Positions 25,787-35,130 are shown, counted from the stretch's first letter. The stretch: 64,000 nt of DNA from JABSOG01 sp965277695 (GCA_965277695.1 CBDIDQ010000033.1:310001-374000), one strand, 5' to 3'. The notes: a model not told the origin generated them from the letters alone. Translations and numbers: made by a program.

Positions 25787-26338
25787 CTAAAGCTTCATAT
25801 TAACAATATCAGCTGCCAAGCTCAGTTCGGTATGTTCTACCACCCGCCCTTGCTCTGCGCCTTTGTCAAATAACATAATGGTGGGTACCGAAGTGATATG
25901 GTATTTTTCGATCAGCGCTTTATCACGTTTATGAGAAGGCGCGGCGGCGATAAACTCAATATCAAAGTCAATATCTGCATGTTGAGCGTTAACCTTATCG
26001 AGTAAGTTCAATAAACGAGGTATCTCGCGTTGACTGTCATGGCACCAAGTGCCAAATACTACCACCATGTTTTTATGGTTTAGATGATTGGCTAAATTTT
26101 GTACTTCTAAATCGCTGATAGGCGTTTGGTCAGCGGCTTTGTTTTTGGCGAAAACTTTAAAGCGGGTCAATAAATCGGTGGGCGTGATAGGACCGAGGTG
26201 ATAATCTGGCTTTGCTGCGGATTGATGATGCGATTGCACTGGGTGCGCTGTGCTCGCTGCTGCATTAGTGACAATGCAGCTAGCTGTTAATGCGACTAGC
26301 GCGATGCTTGGCAAAAAGACTTTGGCAGATTTTATCAT
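25787..26338 (-). CDS. Periplasmic thioredoxin-fold protein with CxxS site
   Basis: This protein has about 183 residues from the ATG at 26338, which has GAGGG nine bases upstream and gives a proper signal peptide (MIKSAKVFLPSIALVALTASC). A longer reading frame begins at 26398 but is less likely. After a His/Gln-rich linker comes a thioredoxin fold: VVFGTWCHDSQREIPRLL, where the usual CxxC is CHDS, and the cis-Pro block ITSVPTIMLF. Losing the second Cys suggests a monothiol, isomerase-like or redox-inactive carrier role and not a classic reductase. The Cys in the leader (TASC) could also act as a lipobox. Confidence 0.82.
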   Translation of the reverse strand: MIKSAKVFLPSIALVALTASCIVTNAAASTAHPVQSHHQSAAKPDYHLGPITPTDLLTRFKVFAKNKAADQTPISDLEVQNLANHLNHKNMVVVFGTWCHDSQREIPRLLNLLDKVNAQHADIDFDIEFIAAAPSHKRDKALIEKYHITSVPTIMLFDKGAEQGRVVEHTELSLAADIVNMKL

Positions 26339-26405
26339 TGACTCGAAACCCTCAATAAAAAGAGCGGCTATTGTGCAGGGTTTCGACAGACAGGTCAAAT
26401 GACGG

Positions 26406-27116
26406 TTAAACCAGAAATTGATTTAACTGTTCAGCAAGTTGCTGTGGCGCTTCAAGCGGGATCATGTGACCGGTGTGATCAAGTAGTTCAAGTTGGCCAT
26501 TGGGAATGTTGTCAGCCATTAATTGTAAATCTCGTTTACTGACCAATTGATCGGCTACGGCTCCAATGATCAATACCGGGATGTCTAATTGGTTTAATTG
26601 TTCGGCTAACGATGGGCGGTCAGTGTTGGCTTGCATTTGAGCAACTAAAGTCTCTTTGCCTAGTGATTTGTCCATATCACGGATAACATCAACAACCGGG
26701 TCGTTGATGTGGCTTGGGTGGACAAACTGGGCAATACGCTGTTTGGCGATGCCGCTATAATTATTCTTCTTTATATAGTTGATGATGTGAAGCCGCTGTT
26801 TTTGTTCTTCGTCAGTTAATCCCCAGGCTGAGGCGGCGATAATCACCAAGCGTTTTACCTTGCCGGGATAATTCAGCGCGTAATGTAAGGCGACATAACC
26901 ACCCATCGAAAATCCGACTAAATCAATGACTTGCTTCGATTGATGAGGTGCTAGTGCTAGATGCTGATCAACATCGCTCGCCATAGACTGGATGTCAGGG
27001 CTGAGCGCAAATTGAATATGCTTAGGTGTGATGGCGTCAGACAGCAGTGGCCAAGTGGATTGCCACAGTCGTTGATCACACATCAGGCCAGGTAAAAAGG
27101 TGACAGGATTAGTCAT
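26406..27116 (-). CDS. Alpha/beta-fold hydrolase
   Basis: This 236-residue cytoplasmic hydrolase is of the MenH/esterase type. The nucleophile elbow is GFSMGG (about residues 67-72, Ser the likely nucleophile). A conserved Asp lies in the GAVADQLV block (about 192-199), and the catalytic His is in LDHTGHMIPLEAP (about 212-224). It has LPGLMCDQRLW near the N-terminus, which supplies the oxyanion hole. The substrate is unknown. It follows the same direction as the thioredoxin-like gene, with only a few bases between them. Confidence 0.88.
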   Translation of the reverse strand: MTNPVTFLPGLMCDQRLWQSTWPLLSDAITPKHIQFALSPDIQSMASDVDQHLALAPHQSKQVIDLVGFSMGGYVALHYALNYPGKVKRLVIIAASAWGLTDEEQKQRLHIINYIKKNNYSGIAKQRIAQFVHPSHINDPVVDVIRDMDKSLGKETLVAQMQANTDRPSLAEQLNQLDIPVLIIGAVADQLVSKRDLQLMADNIPNGQLELLDHTGHMIPLEAPQQLAEQLNQFLV

Positions 27117-27229
27117 GGTTGTAAATGGCTTAGGTCATGAAAGTTGCTAGCCAAGATAACAGATTAATGCTGTTTTAGGCTACTTAAGCCACTTTTAACC
27201 ACCTTAACCACTTAAGCTACTTAGGTTAC

Positions 27230-27439
27230 TTAGGCTAAGAGCGGCTGGACATTTTCACCAGTCCGGCGGGCGTATTCCACTAGTTTCTGATCTAAAGAAC
27301 CGAGTCTGATTAATTGTTCTACCAGCTTTTTTAATTCATCCACTGAGACATTAACAAAGGCTTGTAGATCTTTTTCTCCACTAAAGCCGTGATGCTTGAT
27401 CACTGATAAGAGGAAGGTCAAAATATTGTAGCTTTTCAT
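27230..27439 (-). CDS. Small helical protein, hypothetical
   Basis: This is a 69-residue protein read from the ATG at 27439, preceded by CCAGGTG. A longer frame to 27517 lacks a good site. The sequence (MKSYNILTFLLSVIKHHGF, then two Lys/Leu-rich helices) has no signal peptide and no motif that I recognise. The spacing of hydrophobic residues suggests three short helices. It is probably a real small cytoplasmic protein, transcribed toward the hydrolase gene. Confidence 0.5.
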   Translation of the reverse strand: MKSYNILTFLLSVIKHHGFSGEKDLQAFVNVSVDELKKLVEQLIRLGSLDQKLVEYARRTGENVQPLLA

Positions 27440-27836
27440 AATACACCTGGAGCACGGAATGAGAGTGATTAAAAGTGTAAGGTTAAGAGTCTGGCTGTAT
27501 GAGGAAAGTTCAATCACTGTGGTTTTTTTGCGATGAATGGCTGGTTTTTCAGCAAAAATAGTGAAAAAGCAGCAATATCAACGCCTTATGGGAACCTAAT
27601 GGAAACGTTCGGGCTGATCGCTTAACGAGTTATGGGGCAATGTCTGTATGAGCTAGTTGATGAAATAGTTAATGAAATAGTTAATGAAATAGCTTATTAG
27701 AGAGTTGACCAAATAAGGATTAAAACGGCGATTATGACATTTTTATTGCCAGTATTTATCTATCCTGTCGGCTTTAAACTATACTGATAAAATTACGGTA
27801 AAGAATCGCTGAAAACGAAATGAAAGTTGATAAAAA
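27440..27836. other. Intergenic region with a 12-bp triplicate
   Basis: About 400 bp lie between the divergent small-protein and HDOD genes. It holds three head-to-tail copies of a 12-bp unit (TTAATGAAATAG, first copy TTGATGAAATAG) at 27657-27692. Nothing else is recognisable, and promoters for both flanking genes are presumably here. Confidence 0.6.
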
Positions 27837-28682
27837 ATGGCGTTAAATCGAAAGAAACTGCTTGAGATTGTTGATACTATTCCTGCTTTCCCGCAAAGTG
27901 TTAATCAAATTATTGCCCTGACATCAAGAGCTGATTGCCCACCTAAAAAACTGGTTGGGGTGATTGAACGCGACCCCATTCTCACTATTAAAGTATTAAA
28001 AGTCGTTAATTCGGCTTTTTTTGGTTTGGCAAAAGAAGTCACATCAGTGCAACATTCTGTGGTTTACGTCGGTTTGAATACGATTAAGAATGTGGCTATC
28101 AGCGTTGCTATGTCGGGTGTGTTGCCTAAAGAAAACGATGCGGGTTTGGATATGGATGCCTTTTGGAAGAATTCGTTGGCGGTGGGCGTGATTGCCAAAA
28201 TGCTGGCAGATAAGCATCGGGTACCGCCTAATGAGCAGGCTGATTATTTTGTTGCTGGATTATTACATAATATTGGCAAAGTGTTGTTTGCCCATTTTTT
28301 TCCCGCTGATTACAAAGAAGTGCTGATTAAATCTGAAACTGAAAAAATCCCGTTATATAAGGTAGAGAAAGAGATGTTAGGGATTGATCACTGTCAGTTG
28401 GGCTCGCTGGTGGCAAAAGAGTGGAAACTGCCAGAAAACCTGCGTCAATGTATTCGTGCTCATCATGCTATGGTTAATGATTATGGTGGAAATACCTTGT
28501 TGGTAGCGATTATTGCGGCCAATCAGGTGAATCACTATATCAACAATAGTGGTCAGGTATTGCCTCGTTTGCCGAAGCAAATCGAGGATTATTTGGGTGC
28601 TCCGATGCTAGAAGTCGCTGATTCGTTAGAGAATCTCGATAATGAAATTAAAAAAGCCCAGTCTTTTGTGAGTGTGAGCTAA
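27837..28682 (+). CDS. HDOD-domain signalling protein
   Basis: This 281-residue cytoplasmic protein is made almost wholly of an HDOD domain, a degenerate HD-type phosphohydrolase fold used in signalling and stress responses. Recognisable stretches are IPAFPQSVNQIIAL at the start, VIERDPILTIKVLKVVNSAFFGL (about 42-64), IKNVAISVAMSGVL and FVAGLLHNIGKVLFAHF (about 138-154). No EAL, GGDEF or receiver domain is attached. It is likely regulatory and not catalytic. The metallo-hydrolase gene follows after 26 bases and is probably in the same operon. Confidence 0.9.
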   Translation: MALNRKKLLEIVDTIPAFPQSVNQIIALTSRADCPPKKLVGVIERDPILTIKVLKVVNSAFFGLAKEVTSVQHSVVYVGLNTIKNVAISVAMSGVLPKENDAGLDMDAFWKNSLAVGVIAKMLADKHRVPPNEQADYFVAGLLHNIGKVLFAHFFPADYKEVLIKSETEKIPLYKVEKEMLGIDHCQLGSLVAKEWKLPENLRQCIRAHHAMVNDYGGNTLLVAIIAANQVNHYINNSGQVLPRLPKQIEDYLGAPMLEVADSLENLDNEIKKAQSFVSVS

Positions 28683-28708
28683 CAACCTAAACGATAAGAA
28701 GCGTGACT

Positions 28709-29590
28709 ATGAAGATTACTTTGCGTGGTGTAAGAGGATCTATTCCGGTGCCCGGACCAGATACGGTAAAATATGGCGGCAATACTACCTGTCATGAAAT
28801 TCGCGCTAGTAGCGGGGAGATCATCATTATTGATGGCGGCACGGGGATACGCCAATTAGGCAATGAGCTGTTGGCGCACTTGCCAGTTAAAGTGAATATT
28901 TTCATTACTCATACCCATTGGGATCACATTCAAGGTTTACCTTTTTTCCTTCCTTTATTTATCCCCGGCAATACCATTGATATTTACGGTTCGTTTGATC
29001 CGGTGTATATGAAGGATTTGCGCTCTATTTTGTCACAACAAATGGAATATTGTTATTTTCCGGTTAGAGAATGTGAATTGGCAGCGACCATTAATTACCA
29101 TCAGTTAAAAGAAGGTGAGTCAGTTCAGGTCGGTACTGCCAAAGTCACTTCGATAGTCACCAATCATCCGGTGTTGAATTTTGGTTATAAGGTTGAAGAA
29201 GACGATAAAAAATTCTTCTTTACCGGTGATTACGAGCCGCCTGCGAACATCTATGACATCGAAGATGAGGAATATGATAACTATCAAGAATTGATTAATG
29301 ATCAACAAATGTTGTTGGTGGATTTCATTAAAGATGCTGATGTGATGATCGCCGATTCACAATATACCATGACAGAATACCCGACTAAAAAGGGCTGGGG
29401 TCATGGCACCTTTGAAACCAATATTGAACTGGCTCGGGTTGCCAAGGTTAAGCAATTACATTTTACTCACCACGACCCCACTCGCACAGATGATCAACTT
29501 GATGCCATTTTTGCCGAAGTTATGAGCAGAGATAATTTGCCTGAAACAGAGTTTTTATTGGCTAAAGAAGGGACTATCATTGATTTGTAA
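28709..29590 (+). CDS. MBL-fold metallo-hydrolase
   Basis: This 293-residue protein has the metallo-beta-lactamase fold. Its metal motif is THTHWDHIQGLPFF (about 70-83, HxHxDH), with further ligands in TNHPVLNFGY (His), FTGDYEP (Asp) and a late LHFTHHDPTRTDD (His). The start MKITLRGVRGSIPVPG and the GGNTTCHEI block are typical of a subfamily of predicted phosphodiesterase-like hydrolases, often near HDOD or cyclic-nucleotide genes. A cyclic-nucleotide or RNA substrate is only suggested. The ATG at 28709 is preferred over the GTG at 28703. Confidence 0.88.
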   Translation: MKITLRGVRGSIPVPGPDTVKYGGNTTCHEIRASSGEIIIIDGGTGIRQLGNELLAHLPVKVNIFITHTHWDHIQGLPFFLPLFIPGNTIDIYGSFDPVYMKDLRSILSQQMEYCYFPVRECELAATINYHQLKEGESVQVGTAKVTSIVTNHPVLNFGYKVEEDDKKFFFTGDYEPPANIYDIEDEEYDNYQELINDQQMLLVDFIKDADVMIADSQYTMTEYPTKKGWGHGTFETNIELARVAKVKQLHFTHHDPTRTDDQLDAIFAEVMSRDNLPETEFLLAKEGTIIDL

Positions 29591-29599
29591 AAGTTGATT

Positions 29600-29670
29600 T
29601 GTAAATTCTCGTCTACGTCGCATCAACTTTACCGTAGACGAGGTTTTAACCTCGTTAATATGAGGCGTTA
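29600..29670. repeat. Solitary REP-like palindromes
   Basis: CGTCTACG and its inverted partner CGTAGACG flank a short spacer. They are followed by the hairpin CGAGGTTTTAACCTCG. This is the same GTAGACG-headed REP type as inside the elements at 23186 and 61880, but without their outer ends. It may act as the transcript end for the metallo-hydrolase operon. Confidence 0.65.
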
Positions 29671-29694
29671 ATTGTTGTTTCTATTTAAAACTAT

Positions 29695-30228
29695 TTATTT
29701 CAAGTACTGCGTTTTACCCTGCCTAGTATGAAACACATCTTGTACATCCAACGCATTGTTTTGTTTGTTATTTTTCACTGCAATGCCTTCGTGTTTTAAC
29801 AACCATAATTTACGCTCAATACCGCCAGCATAACCGGTCAGCGTTCCACTGCTGCCGATCACCCGGTGGCAGGGGACGATAATGCTGATGGGGTTTCTGC
29901 CATTGGCACCACCCACCGCGCGAACTGATTTTGGATTGTTTATTTTATTGGCAATATCGAGGTAAGAAAGGGTCTGACCAAAGGGGATTTGGCATAAGCA
30001 ATGCCAGATGGATTGTTGAAAGTCTGTGCCGTGTTGGTCCAGCGGTAAATCAAATACTTTACGCGAACCTGCGAAGTATTCGCTTAATTGCTGTTTGCAG
30101 TTGTCGGTTATTTGATTGGGTTTGACTGTTTGTTTTACATCACCGCAAAAAATGAGTTGGGTAATGCCTAGCTCAGATGCTTTGAATTCCATTAGACCTA
30201 AAGGTGTATCAATATAATCAGTGTACAT
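29695..30228 (-). CDS. ogt: Methylated-DNA--protein-cysteine methyltransferase
   Basis: This roughly 177-residue repair protein removes O6-alkyl groups from guanine by irreversible transfer to its own cysteine. The acceptor site is in ISIIVPCHRVIG, followed by the conserved GYAGGIERKLWLLKHEG. The upstream helix-turn-helix and Arg finger block reads SVRAVGGANGRNPIS. The length fits Ogt, not the larger Ada. The start MYTDYIDTPLG is chosen by similarity to Ogt N-termini. The frame is open to 30288, but no start shows a good ribosome site. Confidence 0.93.
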   Translation of the reverse strand: MYTDYIDTPLGLMEFKASELGITQLIFCGDVKQTVKPNQITDNCKQQLSEYFAGSRKVFDLPLDQHGTDFQQSIWHCLCQIPFGQTLSYLDIANKINNPKSVRAVGGANGRNPISIIVPCHRVIGSSGTLTGYAGGIERKLWLLKHEGIAVKNNKQNNALDVQDVFHTRQGKTQYLK

Positions 30229-30327
30229 CAGGATTGACTCGTAATTATTAATCCGGCGGATCATACGCTGATTTGCTGAGCTTGCCAATAGACTTTCGGT
30301 ACTGATTCGGACACGCTTAAGGTTTAT

Positions 30328-30423
30328 TTACTGCAAGCTTTTGATTTGTTTAGTGATGTCAGTGTTAATTAAATCAAAAGAGCGCTCATCAGCGACCTCT
30401 TTGGCGTATTGGTTTGGCATCAT
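30328..30423 (-). other. Possible 31-codon ORF or gene remnant
   Basis: A minus-strand frame of 31 codons (MMPNQYAKEVADERSFDLIN...) lies in the 190-bp gap between ogt and the ABC permease. It looks peptide-like (balanced charge, helical) but has no clear ribosome site and matches nothing I know. It may be the tail of a lost gene. Confidence 0.2.
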
Positions 30424-30480
30424 CGGCGATGAGTTGTGCCATGGTTAGTGTTTTAATACTGCCTAAGTTCAGTGTAGGGG

Positions 30481-32922
30481 TTATTCACATCGCAAAGACT
30501 GCATTGGCGTCGCGTTAGCAACGTGAATGGCATGGATGGCGATGATACACCAGGCGGTCAAAATGCCAATGATGCTGGCTAATATGATGATGGGGATGAC
30601 AAAGCTGATTTGTTCTTGAAAAAAATCGAGGTAAATCGCTGAGGCAAAATAGGCCAGTGGGATCGCGATGAGTAAGGACCAGATCACGGGCAGGGAAAAT
30701 TGCCAAATTAACAGTCGAACAATCTGGCTGATGCTGGCTCCCATGATTTTGCGCAGGCCAATTTCTTTGCTACGGCGTTGGGCCATGAAGGCGGCTAAGC
30801 CGAATAATCCGGTCAGGGCGAGTGCCAAAGCAACGCTGGCAAAAATGGCGATGACTTGGTTAATCATCAGCGGGATGCGAAAAAACAGTTTGAAATACGA
30901 ATCTAGCCAAGTGCGTTGAATAGGATAACCGCTGATGACGCTAGACCATACCTGGTCAATTTCGCTAAGTGTCTGATTTGAATTTTTGTCATTTATTCTG
31001 ACAGATGCATATTTATGGCTTTGCGGTTTGATGAAAAAGGCCAATGGCGGCATTTTCTGGTGTAAACCGAGAAAGTATTGATCTGGCATCAACCCGATAA
31101 TTTTGTATTGACGAGGATCGGGGTTTTTGTCGTCAGCGATTTTATAAAAGGTTTTGCCAATGATCTGGTTATTATCCGTTTTGCCCTTGTTGTAAAATCC
31201 TAATTTCTGAGCAGCCAATTGATTAACTACTAGGTTGAGTTGTCGGGTTTCTTGGGCAAAATTATCATTAGCAATATTCATATCAAATGGACGTCCGGCT
31301 AACAGTTTAATCCCGTATGTCGAAATAAAATCGGCATCGACAGATACCATGCGCAATTTAAAAGCGGACTTTTTGTCGCCTTCTTTAGCAGTGACTGAGC
31401 GGGAACCGTCACTGACTGAGAAAGGTACTCCGCTAGAAAAAGTCACGTTTTGGACGCTAGGTAATGCTTTTAATTGTTGTTTTAGTGTTTGGTGTTTTTC
31501 GAGTATTTCTGGCCGGTCGACTCGTGCCAGCACAGCGACAGTAAATTTGGGGAACTCTTCGCTGAATGACTGAATTTTGATATTTTGAAAGTAGATGATC
31601 ATTACCAACGCAAGAATGAAAGTTGAGATGGCAAATTGAGTGGTGATCATCAGGTTGCGAAAGCGGCTGCCTTTACCCCCCTTCAATGGCATGTGGTGCA
31701 AAGCGTCAATCGGATTATGACGAGTGATCAAATAAGCAGGATAAGCGCCTGCTAATAATGCCATGATGATAGTAGTGAGTACTAACTTCGGCAGTATTTC
31801 AAAGTAATCAAGCGAAAGGTTTTTACCAGTCCAGTGATTATAACTGGGCAGTACCAGTTCGATGGCGGACATTGCCAACAACATGGCAATGGCGGCGAGC
31901 ATCAGACTTTCGAGCAGAAATTGGGTTAATAGCTGTAATTGCCCGGCACCGAAGGTTTTGCGTAAACCGACTTCTCGGGTGCGACCAAAGCTTTGTGCTG
32001 TCGCTAAATTGGTATAGTTGGCGCAGGCGATGAGTAACACCAGCAGGCCCAACAATTGAATGGTGTTAAGCACCGGAAACCCCAATGAATCCCAGATTTG
32101 AGTATTGGCTTCAATCAGCGGGCGTACTTTTAGCGCACTGATATATTCGAGTTCTTTGGCGGGAGTATGGCGGGCGGCAACGGCATTGACTTGGGTTTGT
32201 AACCAAGCCTTATCGAGGTTATGGGGTAGTAAAATGTAGGTCATATCGTTGGGGAAAAGAGTGCTCCATTGGCTTTGTTGATCAAAACCACCCAGCTCAG
32301 TCAAAGCGTCGATTGAAGCAATGGCTGCTAACTTGGAGTTGGGGATAAATGATGAATTAAAGTGGCTGTCTGGGGCGACATCTTCTATCACTGCACCAAT
32401 TTGCATATTGAGTTTATGATCTAAATAAACGCTTTCGCCGAGCACATTAACGCGACCAAACAATTTTTTTGCTGTCGTTGCGGTGATTATAAGGCGATGA
32501 GGATCATCTAGTGCGGTGCGGTTGCCATGAAGATATTTGAAATCAAAAAGTCGGGTAAAACCGGGGTCCGTAAAGCGAACACTTTGATAATAATGATGAT
32601 TATTAACTGAAAGCACCTGCTCGCGGTGAACTGATCGAACCACTCGTTGTGCAGCTTTAATTTGGGCGGCGAATAACGGCGCATAGGCCAACCGGGCGTT
32701 GGGGTATTCGCGAATAGACTCCCCAGAAGTCGCGGCAAATACACTGCCGACAGTAAAAATATGCCCTCGCTGAGGAAACATATGATCGTGATTTTTCTCG
32801 TAACTGACAACCAGGGTGCTAAACAAAAAAACACCCAATCCAAGGGCTAGACCGACAATGTTGATGAGTGCATATAAGCGCTGTTTGGCCAAGTGTTTTA
32901 GCGCCAAGCGGAGATTAACCAT
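30481..32922 (-). CDS. ABC transporter permease, MacB/FtsX type
   Basis: This is an 813-residue membrane protein with the duplicated FtsX-MacB layout. A first helix at about 17-40 precedes a large periplasmic MacB-like core domain, and three helices follow near 290-400 (with the coupling motif GRTREVGLRKTFGAG). A second helix and periplasmic domain lie at about 430-680. The last three helices contain QRRSKEIGLRKIMGAS near 711. Such mechanotransmission ABC systems export peptides, lipoproteins or antibiotics, or signal stress. The gene starts 2 bases after the ATPase gene. It is part of an apparent sigma-54-dependent operon with the DUF2306 gene. Confidence 0.9.
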   Translation of the reverse strand: MVNLRLALKHLAKQRLYALINIVGLALGLGVFLFSTLVVSYEKNHDHMFPQRGHIFTVGSVFAATSGESIREYPNARLAYAPLFAAQIKAAQRVVRSVHREQVLSVNNHHYYQSVRFTDPGFTRLFDFKYLHGNRTALDDPHRLIITATTAKKLFGRVNVLGESVYLDHKLNMQIGAVIEDVAPDSHFNSSFIPNSKLAAIASIDALTELGGFDQQSQWSTLFPNDMTYILLPHNLDKAWLQTQVNAVAARHTPAKELEYISALKVRPLIEANTQIWDSLGFPVLNTIQLLGLLVLLIACANYTNLATAQSFGRTREVGLRKTFGAGQLQLLTQFLLESLMLAAIAMLLAMSAIELVLPSYNHWTGKNLSLDYFEILPKLVLTTIIMALLAGAYPAYLITRHNPIDALHHMPLKGGKGSRFRNLMITTQFAISTFILALVMIIYFQNIKIQSFSEEFPKFTVAVLARVDRPEILEKHQTLKQQLKALPSVQNVTFSSGVPFSVSDGSRSVTAKEGDKKSAFKLRMVSVDADFISTYGIKLLAGRPFDMNIANDNFAQETRQLNLVVNQLAAQKLGFYNKGKTDNNQIIGKTFYKIADDKNPDPRQYKIIGLMPDQYFLGLHQKMPPLAFFIKPQSHKYASVRINDKNSNQTLSEIDQVWSSVISGYPIQRTWLDSYFKLFFRIPLMINQVIAIFASVALALALTGLFGLAAFMAQRRSKEIGLRKIMGASISQIVRLLIWQFSLPVIWSLLIAIPLAYFASAIYLDFFQEQISFVIPIIILASIIGILTAWCIIAIHAIHVANATPMQSLRCE

Positions 32923-32924
32923 GG

Positions 32925-33608
32925 CTAAGAGACTGCCCGCAAACTTTGGGTGATCACTTGTCCGTCAAACAGGTTAATGGTTCTTTTGGCGTAATCGGCG
33001 TGGGCTGATGAGTGGGTAACCATGACAATGGTGGTGCCTGCCTGATTTAATTGTTGCAACATTTCCATTACTTCCTGACCTTGATTGCTGTCGAGATTAC
33101 CTGTGGGTTCATCGGCCAAAATCAGCGTTTGATCGGCCACAACAGCCCGAGCAATGGCGACACGTTGTTGTTGTCCGCCAGATAATTGTGAAGGTAAATG
33201 TTGGGCACGATGGGCAATGCCCATTCTGTCCATAGCTGCCAACACCCGCTGTTTGCGTTCGCCCCGGCCAATATCATGATAGAGCAACGCCAGTTCGATA
33301 TTGTCTTCAACCGAGAGTTCATCAAGCAGGTTAAATTGTTGAAAAATAAAACCAATGTGCTGTTTGCGCAGTTGCCCTAATTGTTTTTCGCTATGGTGAC
33401 TGAGTTCATTATTCATAAAGCGATATTCGCCGCTGTCAGGGGTATCCAGCAAACCCATAATATTGAGTAAAGTGGATTTACCGCAACCGGACGGCCCCAT
33501 GATGGCGATGAATTCGCCTTCAGCGACGTCAATATTGACCGCGTTTAAGGCGACCGTCGCCATTGTTGCGGTACGGTAGGTTTTATGAATATTATCTAAT
33601 TTCAGCAT
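32925..33608 (-). CDS. ABC transporter ATP-binding protein, LolD/MacB type
   Basis: This 227-residue ATPase energises the adjacent permease. Walker A is GPSGCGKST (about 38-46), the Q-loop is in FIFQQFNLLDELS, the signature is LSGGQQQRVAIARA (about 141-154), Walker B is LILADEPTGNLDS (about 160-172), and the H-loop is VMVTHSS. The LDELSVEDN motif is typical of the LolD/MacB/FtsE group. It follows the DUF2306 gene by 49 bases on the same strand. No separate adaptor protein is encoded here. Confidence 0.95.
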   Translation of the reverse strand: MLKLDNIHKTYRTATMATVALNAVNIDVAEGEFIAIMGPSGCGKSTLLNIMGLLDTPDSGEYRFMNNELSHHSEKQLGQLRKQHIGFIFQQFNLLDELSVEDNIELALLYHDIGRGERKQRVLAAMDRMGIAHRAQHLPSQLSGGQQQRVAIARAVVADQTLILADEPTGNLDSNQGQEVMEMLQQLNQAGTTIVMVTHSSAHADYAKRTINLFDGQVITQSLRAVS

Positions 33609-33657
33609 AACTTCTCGTGGTTGGCTTGGTTGTTAATTCTTCATTGTTAACTATTAA

Positions 33658-34509
33658 TTATATCCGTGGCAACCACATATTCATGCTGGCAACGAATATA
33701 CCGACACCCATCGCAACAGTTAATATCACCAGCGTGATAGCCATCGCTAATCGACCTATGGGACCTGCATGGGCTTGAGTGCGAAAATACAATTCAAGTA
33801 CGGCAAGGGGAATAAGATACTGAGCAAAACCAAGGAAAGTAAGAAAAGGTCCGGTGAAGGTTTTTGGATCGAAACCCACTGGGCCTTTATTGATGAATAT
33901 CCATAACATCAATCCGACTCGAAAGAACCACACCCCATTGACCGTTAAAAACAATCGCAGTGCCCAGCGGCGGTGAGTGGGAATTTCGCGGGCAATGGCG
34001 TATCGCAACGCCAACACGCCGAAGAGAATCACAAAAACGGCGTTAAAACTAATACCAAGGTGTTTTAAAAGGGTGCCATCCTGACGCCACCAAACCATGT
34101 AAAGACCGGTGATACAGGCGATGAATGAGGTAACCATGAAAACCCGGCCATTCCAATGGTGAAAGGTGGGAAAACGGTTGCGAATTTGCGGAATGAGTTG
34201 TAACGGTCCACCTAAAGTAATGATCGCGGCCATCAAAATGTGCAGGCCGACAGCAATATTACCCAGCACATCGCCGGGAATATAACCGTGCGGCAGTACT
34301 TTATTCCACTTATCAAAATCACCTTGCAATGTTGATGTACCATAATAGGCAATAATGTAATAAACAAATATCATTTGGCCGACGACGGCGACCGCAAACC
34401 AAAACCGCGCGGCGAATTTCAGCGCGGTATCGGCTATGTTCGCTTGAGTAGCAGGTGGAGTGTTGGCTTGTATGTTAGCTTGTGTGCCGGATTGTGTGTT
34501 GAGCGTCAT
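33658..34509 (-). CDS. DUF2306 multi-pass membrane protein
   Basis: This 283-residue integral membrane protein has about seven hydrophobic helices and the DUF2306 hallmark HHWNGRVFMVTSFIACITGLYM (about residues 120-141), with conserved His and Arg. The N-terminal 30 residues are Thr/Gln/Ala-rich (a TQANIQANTPPATQANIAD repeat). The function of the family is unknown, and it has a cytochrome-like look because of the conserved His. AGAGGCAG precedes the ATG. A consensus sigma-54 promoter lies 40-56 bases upstream, so it is likely the first gene of the operon that includes the ABC transporter. Confidence 0.85.
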   Translation of the reverse strand: MTLNTQSGTQANIQANTPPATQANIADTALKFAARFWFAVAVVGQMIFVYYIIAYYGTSTLQGDFDKWNKVLPHGYIPGDVLGNIAVGLHILMAAIITLGGPLQLIPQIRNRFPTFHHWNGRVFMVTSFIACITGLYMVWWRQDGTLLKHLGISFNAVFVILFGVLALRYAIAREIPTHRRWALRLFLTVNGVWFFRVGLMLWIFINKGPVGFDPKTFTGPFLTFLGFAQYLIPLAVLELYFRTQAHAGPIGRLAMAITLVILTVAMGVGIFVASMNMWLPRI

Positions 34510-34548
34510 TTGACTGCCTCTTTGCTGTATTTACTGTAACAACCATAG

Positions 34549-34565
34549 AGCAAAGCCTGTGCCAA
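34549..34565 (-). promoter_or_regulatory. Sigma-54 (RpoN) promoter for the DUF2306-ABC operon
   Basis: On the minus strand the sequence reads TTGGCACAGGCTTTGCT. It matches the TGGCAC-N5-TTGCW consensus exactly, with 10 bases between the GG and GC dinucleotides. It lies 40 bases upstream of the ATG at 34509, leaving room for a start site near 34539. A sigma-54-activator gene begins 640 bp away, which strengthens the call. Confidence 0.8.
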
Positions 34566-34679
34566 TAGATAACCCATTGATAATACTGAATTTAAATTTA
34601 GATCGAGATAAACTGTTCAAAACTGGACAGTAAAAAGTGTATAAATCCGAACAGTCATTGTATATTTATGAACAGTGAC

Positions 34680-34930
34680 AGCCTCAGAGAAGATCAAAAG
34701 CAAAAGACAAAAAATGAGTGTTTTAAGGTTGTTGATTTTGACCTTGTTTTTCCTCTGTGTTCTCTGTGCCTCTGTGGTGATTAAAAAGGAATGGGACATA
34801 ACATGTTGAAGGGCGGCAACAACGCCGTTATATGTCCGCTGGGCTTTTCAGGTTTTTGGAGCGCTTTGTTCTTTAAAAGCAAAAGCATTTCCACCACGGA
34901 GGCACAGAGGACACGGAGAAGATCAAAAGC
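34680..34930. repeat. Dispersed 'CACGGAG' repeat, two arms
   Basis: Two convergent arms are present. AGAGAAGATCAAAAGCAAAAG (34684) runs to CCTCTGTGTTCTCTGTGCC (34752), and a second motif runs from GGAGCGCTTTGTTCTT (about 34859) through CCACCACGGAGGCACAGAGG to GAGAAGATCAAAAGC (34917). The same modules occur at 5215-5366. It is non-coding. Confidence 0.7.
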
Positions 34931-34934
34931 AAAA

Positions 34935-35130
34935 GGTAACTATTCAGCTTGTGGATAACTTGTCAAGGAACGAGCTCCAGCTCGTGATTTGTGCCGAAGG
35001 CGCAACATTTTTTAAATGGCTACGCCATTTAATCGTGAGCTGGAGCTCACTCCTACCTAAGTTAGCCGTAAAAATGAACTTCAACGTCATTTATCCACAA
35101 AATCAACAATTATGCTGAATGGTTACAGCA
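34935..35130. repeat. REPIN-containing inverted-repeat element, family B copy 2
   Basis: The outer ends are inverted repeats: GTAACTATTCAGC then TTGTGGATAA on the left, and TTTATCCACAA then GCTGAATGGTTAC on the right. The core has the pair GAGCTCCAGCTCGTGATT and AATCGTGAGCTGGAGCTCA, plus a hairpin AAATGGCTACGCCATTT. The palindromic heads are GTAGGAG-like, as in REP sequences. Confidence 0.7.
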
